Source: an uncultured Acetatifactor sp.
Lineage (GTDB): Bacteria; Bacillota; Clostridia; Lachnospirales; Lachnospiraceae
Direction of reading: 5' to 3'
Length of the DNA stretch: 64,000 bases
Assembly: GCA_910577235.1 (NCBI GenBank)
Contig: CAJTMX010000026.1
Span: forward strand, 1-64,000
Shown one piece after another: positions 31,982-40,497 of the stretch. Below the pieces are notes generated by a model. That model saw only the letters and a list, made by a program, of their open reading frames with translations, was not told the DNA's origin and did not search any database. The number at the start of each line of letters is the position of its first letter. Positions within the stretch are counted from its first letter, which is position 1. The position numbers and the translations under genes were made by a program.

Positions 31982-32665
31982 ATGAGGCTTTTAGTCGTTG
32001 AAGATGACCGTCTTTTGAACAATACCCTTTGCTACAATCTTTCGGCGGCGGGCTACACCGTGGACGCTGCCATGTCAAAATCAGCGGCGGTCAATTTCTG
32101 TGAAGCGCAGGACTATGATTTGATCGTGCTGGATGTCAATTTGCCTGATGGAAACGGATTTGACTTCTGTACGGAAATCAAAGAACGCCGTCCAGATACC
32201 GCCGTGATTTTCCTGACCGCAAACGATATGGAAAGCGATATGCTGAAAGGCTTTGAGTTGGGAGCAGACGATTATGTGACAAAGCCGTTTCCGATCAGCG
32301 TATTCCGAAAAAAGGTTTCGGCCTTGCTGGGCCGCATCGAGAAGCAGACAGGCGGTGATTGCTACACAGACGGCACACTATCCGTCAATTTCTCGGAATT
32401 GACCGCCACTCTCGCAGGAGAGCCGGTTATCTTCACACCGATGGAATACCGCTTGCTAAAGGTGCTGGTAAGAAATCCGCAAATTGTTCTGACCCGACAG
32501 ATGCTTCTTGAAAAGCTGTGGGACGCAGATGAAAATTTTGTGGATGAACACGCGCTGACGGTAGCAATTAGCCGTATTCGGGGAAAAATCGAAATAGACG
32601 GTTTGCAATATATCAAGACCGTCTACGGCATGGGCTATATGTGGATTGGGGGGATAAAAAAGTGA
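31982..32665 (+). CDS. OmpR-family response regulator (first module)
   Basis: The 227-residue protein has a receiver domain (acidic pocket VEDD, phosphoacceptor D51 in LIVLDVNLPDG, conserved K in YVTKPF) and a winged-helix DNA-binding domain (TPMEYRLLKVLVRNP, then ISRIRGKI). It forms an operon with the kinase at 32662. By analogy to BceR/VanR-like regulators it should bind 11-bp direct repeats, and exactly such repeats precede this operon and four other sites in the cargo. Confidence 0.93.
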   Translation: MRLLVVEDDRLLNNTLCYNLSAAGYTVDAAMSKSAAVNFCEAQDYDLIVLDVNLPDGNGFDFCTEIKERRPDTAVIFLTANDMESDMLKGFELGADDYVTKPFPISVFRKKVSALLGRIEKQTGGDCYTDGTLSVNFSELTATLAGEPVIFTPMEYRLLKVLVRNPQIVLTRQMLLEKLWDADENFVDEHALTVAISRIRGKIEIDGLQYIKTVYGMGYMWIGGIKK

Positions 32666-33696
32666 ATGAAAGCAAACTTTCCATCAACCGCGCCTGTGCT
32701 GTGGGAGCAGTATTTTTAGGTTTGCTCTCCGCTGTGACCGTGACTGCGGCTTTTCTCCTTACCGGAAAACAGGCAATCGCTTGGTTGGGCCTCTTGTTTA
32801 TCCTGCTGGTGTTCATCTGTGTAGCTCTTTTCGTGGCCTTTCTGCGCCGAAAGCTGGTGCTGTTTTCGGACAGGCTGTGCGAAACAATAGACAATATGCT
32901 GGACGGGGCATCGGCCCCACCGCAGGTCTATGAGGAAGAAAACCTGTTTTATAAAATCAATCACCGGCTTGTCCGCCTATATGAAGTTATGCGAGAAAAT
33001 CGAGAATGTGTAGCGAAAGAGCGGGCTGATTTGCAGGAATTGATTTCTGACATCTCCCATCAGGTGAAAACGCCGATTGCAAATCTTCAAATGGTAAACG
33101 CCACTTTGCTTGAACAGCCTGTGACAGAAGAAAAGCGTCAGGAATTTTTGCAGGCATCCAGCGGCCAGCTTGAAAAACTGGACTTTCTTATGCAGGCCAT
33201 GATAAAGACCTCACGGCTGGAAACCGGCGTGATCTCGCTGGACAGAAAGACGCAGCCGATTTATAATACCTTGGCGTCGGCGCTGGGCGGTATTCTGTTG
33301 AACGCTGAAAAGAAAAACATTCATGTCAACGTAGATTGTCCATCCGATATACTGCTGGCCCATGATAAGAAATGGACAAGTGAGGCCCTGTTTAACATTT
33401 TGGATAATGCTGTGAAGTACACACCAACGGGCGGCACTATTCAGGTGTCCGTCCAAAGCTGGGAGCTGTATGTGAAAATTGACATTACAGACAGCGGCAA
33501 GGGCATCGCGGAGAACAGACAGGGGATGATCTTCAAACGCTTCTATCGTGAGGAAGAAGTACACGATGTTGAGGGCATTGGCATAGGATTGTACCTTGCC
33601 CGCGAGATCATCACCATGCAGGGCGGCTATATCAAAGTAACTTCAGCAGTAGGCAGCGGCTCTACATTTTCTGTATTTCTTCCTCGCGGATCATAA
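32662..33696 (+). CDS. Intramembrane-sensing histidine kinase (BceS-like)
   Basis: The 344-residue kinase has two N-terminal membrane helices joined by a loop of only about 8 residues, so there is no outside sensor domain. This is the layout of BceS-type kinases that sense antimicrobial peptides through an ABC transporter. The H-box is DISHQVKTPIANL with H133; the ATPase domain has N-, G1- and G2-boxes (ILDNAVKYT, DSGKGI, GIGIGLYL). The GTG at 32662 overlaps the regulator stop by 4 nt. The likely transporter partner is at 37145-40395. Confidence 0.9.
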   Translation: MNESKLSINRACAVGAVFLGLLSAVTVTAAFLLTGKQAIAWLGLLFILLVFICVALFVAFLRRKLVLFSDRLCETIDNMLDGASAPPQVYEEENLFYKINHRLVRLYEVMRENRECVAKERADLQELISDISHQVKTPIANLQMVNATLLEQPVTEEKRQEFLQASSGQLEKLDFLMQAMIKTSRLETGVISLDRKTQPIYNTLASALGGILLNAEKKNIHVNVDCPSDILLAHDKKWTSEALFNILDNAVKYTPTGGTIQVSVQSWELYVKIDITDSGKGIAENRQGMIFKRFYREEEVHDVEGIGIGLYLAREIITMQGGYIKVTSAVGSGSTFSVFLPRGS

Positions 33697-33731
33697 TTTG
33701 TAATCCGATCAGGATTGGGGGAAGTTTGAAC

Positions 33732-34241
33732 ATGATTGAAACAGAAAGCCTTATTCTAGATAAAGCAAAGTTTTCGGATTGGACGGAAATGTACCACAAT
33801 GTCTGGTCACAGCCGGAAAGCGCGAGATATATGGAGTGGACGATTACCACAAGCGAAGAAGCCGCTAAAATAAGAATCACGAAAACCATCGCATTTCAGA
33901 AGGAGCATGACACTTATTTGGTTTATGAAAAAACAAGCGGTAAGGCGATTGGGTTTGCGGGTGTAGAGAAAATCGAACCTTTCATATATCAGGAGGCCGG
34001 AATATGTTTGGGGCCGAACTATGTGGGGAAAGGGTTTGGTAAACAAATTCTTCAAGGTCTGATTCAATATTGCAGAGAGCAATTTGACGCAAAAGAGTTT
34101 ATCTATTCAGCGAGGGATGAAAACACAGCTTCTAACCGATTGGCAAAGTCATTCGGCTTTTCACTGATTTCTTCGGCAGCTAAAACAGACAGCAAAGACG
34201 GCCATCAATACAATCTTTTGCGATATAGTTTGAAACTATAA
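33732..34241 (+). CDS. GNAT-family N-acetyltransferase
   Basis: The 169-residue protein has the GNAT acetyl-CoA site as YVGKGFGKQIL (near residue 98) and the RimJ/RimL-like start (IETESLILDKAKFSDW). The substrate is unknown; related enzymes acetylate ribosomal proteins, small molecules or antibiotics. ATG 33732 has a GGGGAAG ribosome binding site 35 nt after the kinase stop, so it may be read through from that operon. Confidence 0.85.
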   Translation: MIETESLILDKAKFSDWTEMYHNVWSQPESARYMEWTITTSEEAAKIRITKTIAFQKEHDTYLVYEKTSGKAIGFAGVEKIEPFIYQEAGICLGPNYVGKGFGKQILQGLIQYCREQFDAKEFIYSARDENTASNRLAKSFGFSLISSAAKTDSKDGHQYNLLRYSLKL

Positions 34242-34314
34242 GTTTGGGTGGTTATTTTGCATCAAAAACCTTATTTGCTTTCAAGTGTGGCCATAAAAAA
34301 AGGAGAATACCAAA

Positions 34315-35019
34315 ATGTCAGAATTACACAACATTCCACTCATTTACAAAGCAGGCGCGTACAGCCTCGCCGGTTTCAGCAGAGACATTGACGATGACGA
34401 CGCAATTTCCTTTGACTATGACGCGCAATATCAAATGCTCACCTATGACATTCCTGTCGGGGAGGACTGGCGTGGGATGACGCTGTATAACGTGTCGGAG
34501 GACGACCTCATCCGGACGCTCCGCGCCGTCTATGGCAAAGATGGAGCACTCCAGAACGTCACCGCTATATTGGGCGGCCATGAGACGCTCTTGTACATCC
34601 GCTATGAAAACAAGGAGCACGCCAGACAGGAGATTCGGAGCTTTGCTGTTCGGAACGCGGACGCCATTATTGAACAGATCCGGCAATGTACGGATGTTGT
34701 GGCAAGGCTTTTCATCGAGTATTATTGCGACTCCGATAACATGGATTACCATGCCGTGATTGGCACAGCGGATCAGGTGGAAGCAGTAAGGCAGAAATAC
34801 CATGACGAGGATTCCTGCGACTGTGCCGGCAACTATCCGTCTGAAAACATCGAAGGCGATAACAGGATGCTGATTACAATGGTGCGCTGTGCTCCAGGTC
34901 ATCCAGGCGAGAATTTCCGATATGCAGAGGAGATCATGTCAAAATATATTGAGGAACACGCCTTGTCAGCGATAAACAGGACGGTGGATTTCAAGTATAT
35001 CTGCGCGGAATATGATTAA
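34315..35019 (+). CDS. Hypothetical cargo protein
   Basis: I cannot place this 234-residue acidic protein in a family. It is soluble, without signal peptide, and Cys occur only in the C-terminal half (CDSD, CDCAG). The AAAGGAG ribosome binding site lies 10 nt from the ATG. It is just upstream of the repeated promoter cassette (copy B) and next to immunity-like genes, so an immunity role can be considered but has no sequence support. Confidence 0.6.
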   Translation: MSELHNIPLIYKAGAYSLAGFSRDIDDDDAISFDYDAQYQMLTYDIPVGEDWRGMTLYNVSEDDLIRTLRAVYGKDGALQNVTAILGGHETLLYIRYENKEHARQEIRSFAVRNADAIIEQIRQCTDVVARLFIEYYCDSDNMDYHAVIGTADQVEAVRQKYHDEDSCDCAGNYPSENIEGDNRMLITMVRCAPGHPGENFRYAEEIMSKYIEEHALSAINRTVDFKYICAEYD

Positions 35020-35035
35020 GAAAAAAACTGCGGCT

Positions 35036-35068
35036 TGTGACATTTCTGTGACAATTGGCTGTTATGAT
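35036..35068 (+). promoter_or_regulatory. Response-regulator promoter cassette, copy B
   Basis: TGTGACATTTC (35036) and TGTGACAATTG (35047) are 11-bp direct repeats; TATGAT at 35063-35068 forms the -10. It drives the SUKH-type gene. No good -35 hexamer is present, as expected for a promoter that needs an activator. Confidence 0.72.
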
Positions 35069-35145
35069 AGCGGAAGCACAGGCAATTTTGAATTTGTATA
35101 GAGGCGCTGTCATTCAACAATATGAATAATTTGAAGGAAGGGACT

Positions 35146-35928
35146 ATGATGAGCGAGAAGCGGTATCAGATTTCCCCCATCGAACTGGTTCAGTGGGCGG
35201 AACCGCTGTTCGGCTTTGGAGAGGGGAAAGCAACAGGATTTTCCGAGAAGACGATTGCCGCCTATGAGACGGCGGCAGGGATACGCCTCCCTGCCGCCCT
35301 GCGGGACTATTATCGCGCCTGCGGCAAGGCCAGTCTGAACTGCGCCCTGCATGAGATATTCATCCCGGACAAAAAGGCCAAGCGCTTTCAGAAGCGCCTG
35401 ACCTTCTCCTACGATCATATCGACGAGGACCTGGAAACGTTCAGCCAGCCGGGCGAAGAGGACTACCCGGAGCTGGCAAAGATACGCGCCCTGCCCCGGG
35501 AGAAGTGGGGCGAGGTCACGGGCAACTATCTGCTGTTCTGGTGCGAAAATCAGGGCTGCTGGTACGCGGGCATCAAAGCGGAGGATTTGACCCAGCCCAA
35601 CCCGGCGGTATACTACAACGACCAGGACGATATATACAGCTGGGCTCCATTTTCCAATTCCATCCAGTCCTTCCTCCTGGACATCATGCTTCTAAATCTG
35701 GAGCCAAGGGCCCAGCCGGATGAGATCGAGGACCCTGTCGAAATCCAAAAGGTCCTGTCCGCAGGCGGCGTAGACTTCCGGCGGCTGTGTGAGCCCTACC
35801 CCTTCCCCGGCGGGCGCTTCTGCCACACCTGCCTGGATACCGAGACCAATACGCTGTATGTTTACGGCGAGGAGGCGGAGGGCCGTCCCGCCTATTTGAA
35901 GGTATTCAAGCCGGACGAGGAAGAATAG
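35146..35928 (+). CDS. SUKH (SMI1/KNR4)-family immunity-like protein
   Basis: The 260-residue protein shows the SUKH pattern: IAAYETAAGIRLPAALRDYY (residues 30-49), an aromatic core NYLLFWCENQGCWYAGI, and SIQSFLLDIML. SUKH proteins are the commonest immunity proteins against polymorphic contact-dependent or secreted bacterial toxins. No toxin gene is next to it, so it would be an orphan immunity gene. Start ATG 35146 follows AAGGAAGGG; ATG 35149 is equally possible. It stands directly behind promoter cassette B. Confidence 0.8.
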   Translation: MMSEKRYQISPIELVQWAEPLFGFGEGKATGFSEKTIAAYETAAGIRLPAALRDYYRACGKASLNCALHEIFIPDKKAKRFQKRLTFSYDHIDEDLETFSQPGEEDYPELAKIRALPREKWGEVTGNYLLFWCENQGCWYAGIKAEDLTQPNPAVYYNDQDDIYSWAPFSNSIQSFLLDIMLLNLEPRAQPDEIEDPVEIQKVLSAGGVDFRRLCEPYPFPGGRFCHTCLDTETNTLYVYGEEAEGRPAYLKVFKPDEEE

Positions 35929-36089
35929 ACAGCTTCCAGTTTGTAGATTTTTGTAGATTAAAGTAGAAAACAGCATGGAACGGATGAAACGTGGGGCAGG
36001 ATTTTATAACTCCTGCCCCACGTTTTCAAAAGCAGAATAGCTGCGGCAAAACCTCTGAAGCCACCATATATATGAAAAAGTTTTGGGAA

Positions 36090-36107
36090 TGTCACAAACT
36101 TGTGACA
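36090..36107. repeat. Inverted repeat upstream of cassette C
   Basis: TGTCACAA-AC-TTGTGACA is a perfect palindrome using the same TGTGA core as the direct repeats that follow 25 bp later. There is no T-run, so it is more likely a protein-binding site than a terminator. Confidence 0.65.
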
Positions 36108-36132
36108 GTTCAGGGGTAAAAAACCAGCGGCC

Positions 36133-36165
36133 CGTGACATTTCTGTGAGAATTGGCTGTTATAAA
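36133..36165 (+). promoter_or_regulatory. Response-regulator promoter cassette, copy C
   Basis: CGTGACATTTC (36133) and TGTGAGAATTG (36144) are 11 bp apart; TATAAA at 36160-36165 is the -10 at the constant 16-nt offset. The segment 36078-36161 is about 85% identical to 37029-37111 (copy D). Confidence 0.72.
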
Positions 36166-36208
36166 AGTGACCGCGCAGACAGGTTCATATTTGGAAAGGA
36201 ATAGAATT

Positions 36209-37027
36209 ATGGGACAATATAAAAACGAATGGGGAGAAATATCACAAATAATAGATGAACACGTCAATTTAATGATGGGGAGGTATCTTGAAACAGGGTG
36301 TGTATTCAAGTGTATTTCAGCACACATCGGATTCTTTCCATATGCACAATGTCTTGGGAAAGTGCTGATGGACAAAGACTGGAACAGGTTGAATAACCTT
36401 ATTTACCAAGAAAATTGTTTCAGAAGTTTGTGTTCTTTGATGTGTGGAGATACTCATTATTGGGCTTTTCTTGAAATGCTGGAAGCGCTTGCTGTGGGAA
36501 ATATGAAAACACTGGATTTGCTTGTTCCCCAAAAAACAGAACCAGTAAACCATATTTTCCCTGTATACAGGCCTGCCACCGATTTGCTGATCGGACTTTG
36601 GCGCAAGGACAATAGCGTTTTAGATTATGCCGTTCCGAGGGCAAAAAAATTTGTATGCGGAAAGAGGCCGCAATGGGAACGGGCGACAATCGCTTACTTA
36701 CTTGCAATGTATGATAAAAACCCAAAAGAAGCGGGAGTGCAATTAGGACTTTTGTGTAAAGGAGTTATGCGGGCAGATTTTGATGTTGATACAGATAAAA
36801 CACTTTTTGTACCTGCACACGGATTATATCAGCTTGCCGCTTGTTTATGGGACAAAGAACTGTTTCAACAGTTACCCATGCCAGATCATAAAATTTTTTC
36901 CAAGGAGTACGCTGTTTGGAGAAATACACAAAAGGTACATCCTGAGTTATTTGCAAAATATCCTGAAACAATGATTAACAACGTTTTAGTAAATCCTGAA
37001 ATTGAAATGTTAGAACCGAATAAGTAA
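36209..37027 (+). CDS. Imm49-like putative immunity protein
   Basis: The 272-residue helical protein has no signal or membrane segment and is clearly more AT-rich than its neighbours. The pattern HYWAFLEMLEALAVGNM, a long helical middle and the final AWR/PELFAKYPE region remind me of the Imm49 group of polymorphic-toxin immunity proteins; this is tentative. ATG 36209 follows GGAAAGGA. It lies behind promoter cassette C, in the same layout as the SUKH gene, which strengthens the immunity-cassette reading. Confidence 0.55.
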   Translation: MGQYKNEWGEISQIIDEHVNLMMGRYLETGCVFKCISAHIGFFPYAQCLGKVLMDKDWNRLNNLIYQENCFRSLCSLMCGDTHYWAFLEMLEALAVGNMKTLDLLVPQKTEPVNHIFPVYRPATDLLIGLWRKDNSVLDYAVPRAKKFVCGKRPQWERATIAYLLAMYDKNPKEAGVQLGLLCKGVMRADFDVDTDKTLFVPAHGLYQLAACLWDKELFQQLPMPDHKIFSKEYAVWRNTQKVHPELFAKYPETMINNVLVNPEIEMLEPNK

Positions 37028-37034
37028 TGTTTTT

Positions 37035-37060
37035 GAAATGTCACAGGATTGTGACATTTC
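37035..37060. repeat. Inverted repeat upstream of cassette D
   Basis: GAAATGTCAC and GTGACATTTC are perfect 10-bp arms around a 6-nt loop, 22 bp before the TGTGA direct repeats. It sits right after the stop of the Imm49-like gene. Confidence 0.65.
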
Positions 37061-37081
37061 AAGGGTAAAAAATCAGTGGCC

Positions 37082-37114
37082 TGTGACATTTCTGTGAGAA
37101 TTGGCTGTTATGAT
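37082..37114 (+). promoter_or_regulatory. Response-regulator promoter cassette, copy D
   Basis: TGTGACATTTC (37082) and TGTGAGAATTG (37093) precede TATGAT (37109-37114). It drives the FtsX-type ABC transporter operon, the natural target of the BceRS-like system at 31982-33696. Confidence 0.75.
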
Positions 37115-37144
37115 AGCGGCATCACAGAAAGGATGGTGCAACCC

Positions 37145-37810
37145 ATGAGCATTTTGCAAACAACTGACCTTAAAAAATACTACGGAACGGAGCCGAACAT
37201 CACAAAGGCGCTGGACGGCGTGACCCTCTCCATTGAGCAGGGGGAATTTGTCGCCATTGTGGGGACCTCCGGCAGCGGCAAGTCCACTCTGCTGAACATG
37301 ATGGGCGGTCTGGACGTGCCCACCTCCGGCAGCGTTCAGATCAAGGGCAAGGAGCTGTCCGAGCTGAACGATGAGCAGCTTACCATCTTCCGCAGGCGCA
37401 ACATCGGCTTTATCTTCCAGAACTACAACCTTGTCCCTGTCCTGAATGTCTATGAAAACATTGTCCTGCCCGTGGAGCTGGACGGCGATACAGTGGACGA
37501 AAAATTCATGGATGAGGTGGTGCGCCTGCTGGCCCTGGGGGACAAGCTGAACAATATGCCCAACAACCTGTCCGGCGGACAGCAGCAGCGCGTCGCTATC
37601 GCCCGCGCCCTCGTTTCCAAGCCCGCCATCGTTCTGGCAGACGAACCGACCGGCAATCTGGACAGCCGGACGAGCAGCGATGTGCTGGGACTTTTGAAAG
37701 CGACCAGCAGCAAATTCCATCAGACGCTGGTGATGATTACCCACAACAACGAGATCGCCCAGCTTGCCGACCGTATTATCCGCATTGAGGACGGCAGGAT
37801 TTTTGAGTAA
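37145..37810 (+). CDS. ABC transporter ATPase, MacB/BceA type
   Basis: The 221-residue ATPase has Walker A GTSGSGKST (K46), the signature LSGGQQQRVAIARAL and Walker B VLADEPTGNLD, the pattern of LolD/MacB/BceA-type mechanotransmission ABC transporters. With the FtsX permease 14 nt downstream it should remove or sense membrane-active peptides. ATG 37145 was chosen; an in-frame ATG at 37133 is too close to the AGAAAGG ribosome binding site. Confidence 0.93.
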   Translation: MSILQTTDLKKYYGTEPNITKALDGVTLSIEQGEFVAIVGTSGSGKSTLLNMMGGLDVPTSGSVQIKGKELSELNDEQLTIFRRRNIGFIFQNYNLVPVLNVYENIVLPVELDGDTVDEKFMDEVVRLLALGDKLNNMPNNLSGGQQQRVAIARALVSKPAIVLADEPTGNLDSRTSSDVLGLLKATSSKFHQTLVMITHNNEIAQLADRIIRIEDGRIFE

Positions 37811-37824
37811 AGGGGGCGCAGACA

Positions 37825-40395
37825 ATGAATGATATTTTATTCGGCAACAACAATGGTGCGGTCATCAAAAAGCTGTCGGGCCGCTATTTTAAGGCCAGCA
37901 AAAGCAGGAACATCATTGCGATTATCGCAATCGTTCTGACAACCATACTCTTTACCACGATCTTCACCCTTGGGTCTGGCCTGATGGACACCGTTCACGA
38001 TCAGAATATCCGCAAGGCTGGTGGTGATGGGCAGGCGGTCTTAAATTATATCAGCGATGAAGTTTACAACGATATAGCGGGAAGCTCCCTGATTGACCGT
38101 ATCGCCTATACAAAAGCGGTGTCCTACCGGCTGCAAAATCCGGGCCTGGAGCGTTGGCGCTCTGACCTGTGGTATATGGACGACACCGCATTGGAATTTG
38201 CCCGCTACACGCCCACAACAGGCCGCCGGCCCGAAGCGGAACATGAGATCATCGCGGACACAAAGACGCTGGACGCCCTGGGTGTACCGGCGCAGATCGG
38301 GGAAACCGTTTCTCTGACCTATGAAGTAAAGGGAAAGCTATATACCACCGATTTTACCCTCTGCGGCTTTTGGGAAACGGACAGCTTGAGCAACATCGGG
38401 AGGCTGGTCGTGTCGAAAGCCTTTGTGGACGCCCATTCGGATATTTTGACCTATACCTATCCCGTGGACAATGATTATTCCGGCGTTGTCTCCGCCTATG
38501 TGATGTTCAGAGGGAACGGCGACATAGAAGCCCAGCTCCACCAGCTTCTTTCCGAAACCGGCTATACCTGTGACACGATGGGCGGCAGCAAGGAGAACGG
38601 CAATTATGTGATTGCCCGTGTCAGTCCGGCCTATCAGAGCGGCGCGTTAATGGGCAATCCCGCCATGCTGATTTCCGGTCTTGTTGGCGTCGCGTTGATT
38701 GTCGTAACAGGGTATTTGATTATCTACAACATTTTCCAGATTTCTGTCATTCAGGATATTCAGTCCTATGGACAGCTGAAAACGCTGGGGACAACCAAAC
38801 GGCAGATCAAGCGTCTAATCAACCGGCAGGCGCTCCGCCTTTCCTGGATTGGTATTCCCATCGGCCTGCTGATTGGATTTTTGATTGGCCGGGCCTTGGT
38901 TCCGTTCCTGATGAACGGAACGAGTTATACCGCAGACGCCGGTGTTAAAGTAACAATAAATCCTCTGATTTTCATCGGTTCCGCCGCTTTCGCCCTTTTT
39001 ACTGTCTTTGTCAGCGTCCGCAAGCCTGCTAAAATTGCGGGTACAGTCTCCGCAATCGAGGCCATCCGCTACACGGAAAATGATACGGCAGCGTTTGGAA
39101 AGCGCAGGGCCAAGGACAAAAAATCGACCCACGGCGCGAAGCTCCATTTTATGGCGCTGGCCAACCTGGGCCGCAACTGCAAGCGTACTGTGCTGGTGAT
39201 CGTGTCCATGACATTGAGTTTGGTGCTGTTCAACACGGTATTCACCCTGTCCAGCGGCTTTGATATTGACAAGTATATTGCAAAATTTATGGATACGGAC
39301 TTTGTAATTTCCAACGCAGAGTTTTTCCAGTACCAGGTTGAAAAAGGCGAACATGATCTGTCCGATACCTTCATTGAGGCCGTCAGACAAAACAGCAGTT
39401 TTGAGGACGGCGGCAGGCTCTATTCCTCCTGGATGCTGGAAGAACCGTTTTCAACGGAACACAATGCTTTTTTCAGCTATAACAAAGATCTGAACGGAAA
39501 TCCTTTTGTAAGACTGTATGGCGCGGACGATTTTCTGTTGAATGGCATGGAAGTCATAGAGGGAACCATCGACCTGGAAAAGCTGAAAACGGGAGAGTAT
39601 ATTCTTCTGAGCGTGGATTGCAACGACGATGGAACGGTCATAGAGAACCCCAATATCAGCGTGGGAGATACAGTACGCATCAACCATCTGAAAGCGGAGG
39701 AACTTTCCACCACCATTACTGATAGCTATGACTTTATCATCATGGCAAAAGTCCGGGTGGACGAGAACACGGCCACCACCCGCAACACAGGTGAAGCCCG
39801 GTTCTATCTCCCGACAGAAATTTTCCTGCCGCTGTGCGAGAACCCCCATCTGGTCAATTTCCCCTTTGATGTGAAAGCGGGAACGGAAGCGGAAATGGCA
39901 GAGTTTTTGAACAGCTATATCGACAGTGTGGAGCCAAGTATGGATTTTGAATCCAAGGCGACCTATACCAGCTCCTTTGACGACCTCACTTCCCTTATCA
40001 TCACCATCGGCGGAGCGTTAAGCATCATCATCGGCATTATCGGTATCGCAAACTTTGTCAACTCCGTCCTGACAAGCGTTATTACCCGAAAAAAAGAATT
40101 TGCCATGCTGCAAAGCATCGGCATGACCGGCAAGCAGCTAAAGCGTATGCTCTCCTTTGAGGGGCTGTATTATGCTGTGGGAACGATCATCACATCGGTT
40201 GTCCTTGGAGTGTTGTTTTCTGTGGTAGTCGTGCAAGGTATTTCCAGCGGGATTTGGTTCTTCACTTATCAATTTGTCATGTGGCCCATGCTGGTGATCT
40301 ATCCATTTCTTATCCTCCTGACCGTGGCAATACCGGCGCTTTTGTACCGGCAAATTGCTAAAGTCAGCATCATAGAGCGGCTGCGGCAAAATTGA
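37825..40395 (+). CDS. FtsX-type ABC permease with two extracytoplasmic domains
   Basis: The 856-residue permease has helices near residues 32-55, 280-305, 341-361, 380-398, 456-476, 720-748, 781-803 and 816-840. That gives a duplicated FtsX layout with two large outside domains (about 60-278 and 480-718), unlike the single large domain of BceB. Such permeases with a MacB-type ATPase mediate peptide-antibiotic resistance in Clostridia. It probably also signals to the kinase at 32662, which has no sensor domain of its own. A 12-bp terminator separates it from the convergent kinase gene. Confidence 0.9.
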   Translation: MNDILFGNNNGAVIKKLSGRYFKASKSRNIIAIIAIVLTTILFTTIFTLGSGLMDTVHDQNIRKAGGDGQAVLNYISDEVYNDIAGSSLIDRIAYTKAVSYRLQNPGLERWRSDLWYMDDTALEFARYTPTTGRRPEAEHEIIADTKTLDALGVPAQIGETVSLTYEVKGKLYTTDFTLCGFWETDSLSNIGRLVVSKAFVDAHSDILTYTYPVDNDYSGVVSAYVMFRGNGDIEAQLHQLLSETGYTCDTMGGSKENGNYVIARVSPAYQSGALMGNPAMLISGLVGVALIVVTGYLIIYNIFQISVIQDIQSYGQLKTLGTTKRQIKRLINRQALRLSWIGIPIGLLIGFLIGRALVPFLMNGTSYTADAGVKVTINPLIFIGSAAFALFTVFVSVRKPAKIAGTVSAIEAIRYTENDTAAFGKRRAKDKKSTHGAKLHFMALANLGRNCKRTVLVIVSMTLSLVLFNTVFTLSSGFDIDKYIAKFMDTDFVISNAEFFQYQVEKGEHDLSDTFIEAVRQNSSFEDGGRLYSSWMLEEPFSTEHNAFFSYNKDLNGNPFVRLYGADDFLLNGMEVIEGTIDLEKLKTGEYILLSVDCNDDGTVIENPNISVGDTVRINHLKAEELSTTITDSYDFIIMAKVRVDENTATTRNTGEARFYLPTEIFLPLCENPHLVNFPFDVKAGTEAEMAEFLNSYIDSVEPSMDFESKATYTSSFDDLTSLIITIGGALSIIIGIIGIANFVNSVLTSVITRKKEFAMLQSIGMTGKQLKRMLSFEGLYYAVGTIITSVVLGVLFSVVVVQGISSGIWFFTYQFVMWPMLVIYPFLILLTVAIPALLYRQIAKVSIIERLRQN

Positions 40396-40451
40396 GATTT
40401 TATCCATGAAAACAGGTTGCGGAACTGATATACTGTAAAATCAATTAAAAC

Positions 40452-40497
40452 GGGAAACGGAGAACGCAGACAAAGCGCTCTCCGTTTCCCTTAAATT
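40452..40497. terminator. Bidirectional terminator between convergent genes
   Basis: GGGAAACGGAGA (40452-40463) and TCTCCGTTTCCC (40479-40490) form a perfect 12-bp stem. TTAAATTT follows on the plus strand and a CGTTTTAATTG stretch on the minus strand, serving the permease gene and the kinase gene at 40491. Confidence 0.8.
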
